Positions 62,368 to 64,000 of a stretch of DNA of 64,000 nt are shown one piece after another. The DNA is from Alphaproteobacteria bacterium (GTDB lineage Bacteria; Pseudomonadota; Alphaproteobacteria; Bin95): NCBI GenBank assembly GCA_020638555.1, contig JACKII010000001.1, positions 868,001 to 932,000 of the forward strand, given 5' to 3'. The translations under genes and the position numbers were made by a program. The notes under the pieces were generated by a model, which was not told the DNA's origin, did not search any database, and saw only the letters and a list, made by a program, of their open reading frames with translations. Each line of letters opens with the position of its first letter. The first letter of the stretch is position 1.

Positions 62368-63462
62368 ATGGGCGTCATCATCGCCGCCGACAAACTCGAA
62401 GCGCTGATCGCGCGGATTTTCGAACACACCGACTGTGACAGCGTCGAGGCCAGGCGTATCGCGCATTACCTGCTGGACGCGAACCTGACCGGGCACGACA
62501 GCCATGGCGTGCTGCGCACCAGCCGCTATGTCTCCTGGCTGGAGCAGGGTCTGTTCAAGGCGGGGCGCACCATCAAGGTGGTGAGCGAGAACCCGGCCAT
62601 GGCCGTGCTGGACGGCGATTACGGCATGGGTCACACCGTCGCCGAACAGGCGGTGGATTTCGGGCTGGAGCGGGCGAAGGCGAACGGCTGCTATATCGTG
62701 GCGCTGCGCAATGCCGGGCATGTGGGCCGCGTCGGCTCGTGGGCGATCAAGGCGGCGGAGGCGGGCTATGTCTCCGTTCATTTCGCCAATGCGCGCGGCT
62801 CGGTCCTGGTGGCGCCCTATGGCGGCACCGAGCGGCGGTTTTCGACCGCGCCCTTCTGCGTGGGCGTGCCGCGCAAGGGCGAGCCGCCGGTGATCCTCGA
62901 CTTCGCCACCTCCATCGTCGCCGAGGGCAAGGTGATGGTCGCGGCGAAGGGCGGCAAGCCCTTGCCGGAGGGCGCGCTGATCGATGAGCACGGCAACCGC
63001 ACCACCGACCCCGTGGCCCTCTATGGCACCGCGGGGCCGGATGCGCCGGTGGCCTTGCGCGACGGCAAGGGCGCGATCCGGGCCTTTGGCGACCACAAGG
63101 GGTCGGGCCTGGCGCTGATGTGCGAATTGCTGGGCGGCGCGCTCACCGGCAACGGCACCGCCGGCCCGCCGGGCAAGCCGTTCGCCAACGGCATGCTGTC
63201 GATCTATATCGACGCCGCCACGATCGACGACCAGGGTGGCTTTGCGGCGGAAGTGGCGGACTATGTGAATTTCGTCATGTCGGCCAAGCCTGCCGATCCC
63301 TCCAAACCGGTGCTGGTGCCGGGCGACCCGGAGCGCGCCACCAAGGCCGAGCGCCTCGCCAACGGCGTGCCGCTGGCCGACGACGCCTGGGCCAGCATCC
63401 AGGAAGCGGCGCGGCGCGTCGGCATCAACGATACGGACATCGCCGCCCTGAGCGGCCTGTAA
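62368..63462 (+). CDS. Ldh2/YlbC-type malate/L-lactate dehydrogenase family protein
   Basis: A 364-residue NAD(P)-dependent enzyme of the malate/lactate dehydrogenase type 2 family. Blocks are LLDANLTGHDSHGVLRTSRYVSWL, GYVSVHFANARGSVLVAPYGGTERRFSTAPF, GDHKGSGLALMCELLGGALTGNG and PDPERATKAERLANGVPLADDAWASI. The catalytic His is in GHDSHGV. Members reduce 2-oxo acids or cyclic imines. The GGAGGAAGG ribosome site supports ATG 62368. A MaoC hydratase follows 34 bases later. Confidence 0.93.
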   Translation: MGVIIAADKLEALIARIFEHTDCDSVEARRIAHYLLDANLTGHDSHGVLRTSRYVSWLEQGLFKAGRTIKVVSENPAMAVLDGDYGMGHTVAEQAVDFGLERAKANGCYIVALRNAGHVGRVGSWAIKAAEAGYVSVHFANARGSVLVAPYGGTERRFSTAPFCVGVPRKGEPPVILDFATSIVAEGKVMVAAKGGKPLPEGALIDEHGNRTTDPVALYGTAGPDAPVALRDGKGAIRAFGDHKGSGLALMCELLGGALTGNGTAGPPGKPFANGMLSIYIDAATIDDQGGFAAEVADYVNFVMSAKPADPSKPVLVPGDPERATKAERLANGVPLADDAWASIQEAARRVGINDTDIAALSGL

Positions 63463-63496
63463 TCGTTCTTCTTTTCGAACCAAGGACCCCAGAGCC

Positions 63497-63949
63497 ATGG
63501 ATTATGTCGGCCTCGGCCTGCACTGGAACGACCTGGAAGTCGGCCAGAAATTCCGCACCATCAACCGCACGATCACCGAGGCGGATTTGGTGAACTTCAT
63601 CAATGCCACCGGCATGGTCGAGATGATTTTCACCGACAAGACCTTCGCCAATCAGGGCGCGATCAAGGGCGCGCGGCCGGTGCCCGGCGCGCTCTGCTAT
63701 TGCTTCGCCGAGGGGCTGCTGGTCCAGGCCACCATGCAGAACACCGGCCTGGCGATGCTGGAATGCGACCTGAAGGTGTTGGGGCCGACCAATGTCGGCG
63801 ACACCATCCATGTGGAGGTCGAGGTGTTGTCGCTGCGTCCGACCTCCAAGGGCAATCGCGGCATCGTCAAGACCCGCAACGACATCGTCAATCAAGAGGG
63901 CGTGACGGTCGCGACCTTCGAGGCGACCCGGATGATGGCCGGTCGCTGA
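63497..63949 (+). CDS. MaoC-like hydratase
   Basis: A 150-residue hot-dog fold protein. It has the MaoC core GQKFRTINRTITEADLVNFINATGM and GARPVPGALCYCFAEGL where R-specific enoyl-CoA hydratases keep Asp and His; here the His position is replaced, so catalysis may differ. It could act on mesaconyl-CoA-like or unsaturated acyl-CoA substrates. It is in an operon with the Ldh2-type gene. The window ends 51 bases after its stop. Confidence 0.88.
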   Translation: MDYVGLGLHWNDLEVGQKFRTINRTITEADLVNFINATGMVEMIFTDKTFANQGAIKGARPVPGALCYCFAEGLLVQATMQNTGLAMLECDLKVLGPTNVGDTIHVEVEVLSLRPTSKGNRGIVKTRNDIVNQEGVTVATFEATRMMAGR

Positions 63950-64000
63950 CGGTCACGATTGCCGCCCCGAAACAGTGGCGCCGATTGGCAGGCGGTTTGC

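Overview
This window is high-GC bacterial DNA. Its gene content fits a free-living heterotrophic alphaproteobacterium, probably of the Rhodospirillales type. The signs are three TRAP transporter systems (one TAXI type, two DctPQM type), CaiB and acyl-CoA dehydrogenase genes, methionine synthase split into two genes, a VPLPA-CTERM-type exported protein and families of short palindromic intergenic repeats. The placement is an inference from gene content; there is no rRNA or tRNA gene to anchor it. I saw no prophage, insertion sequence or CRISPR array.

Layout. 0-7.3 kb: a glutathione S-transferase diverges from a CaiB CoA-transferase and a Bcr/CflA efflux gene, followed by two or three small exported proteins including an M48 metalloprotease, then a YcaD-like MFS transporter. 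7.3-10.6 kb: selA and selB, the selenocysteine decoding genes. 10.7-18.0 kb: four tandem paralogous TAXI solute receptors followed by one fused DctQM permease, closed by a strong terminator. This is the most unusual arrangement in the window. 18-31.7 kb: an acyl-CoA dehydrogenase, a DUF839/PhoX-like protein with a C-terminal sorting signal, an SMP-30 lactonase, a luciferase-like oxidoreductase, a PhoD phosphatase, an enolase-superfamily dehydratase, an aldehyde dehydrogenase and a MarR-EmrA-EmrB efflux operon. Several genes between 21.6 and 26.9 kb carry single-base indels, mostly in homopolymers, which look like sequence errors.

31.9-44.1 kb: an IlvD/Edd dehydratase, a DUF1326 protein, a PuuE-like deacetylase-fold hydrolase, a complete peptide-type ABC importer (receptor and two permeases on the plus strand, two ATPases converging on the minus strand), and between them a small AtzG-like protein overlapping an amidase. 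Together these suggest import and hydrolysis of an amide or ureide. 44.1-50.7 kb: two complete DctPQM TRAP operons back to back around a shared regulatory region. 51-52.4 kb: a stand-alone NRPS-type condensation-domain protein. 52.5-56.3 kb: split methionine synthase behind an ATATAA/TTATAT operator-like palindrome. 56.4-64 kb: a MoaB-like CinA-type protein, an HDAC-family deacetylase, an acyl-CoA dehydrogenase, an F420/FMN luciferase-like enzyme, a nitroreductase, a PEP-mutase/isocitrate-lyase family enzyme, an Ldh2-type dehydrogenase and a MaoC hydratase.

Overall the window is a catabolic and transport-rich stretch built for scavenging small organic acids and amides. The substrates are not readable from sequence alone.
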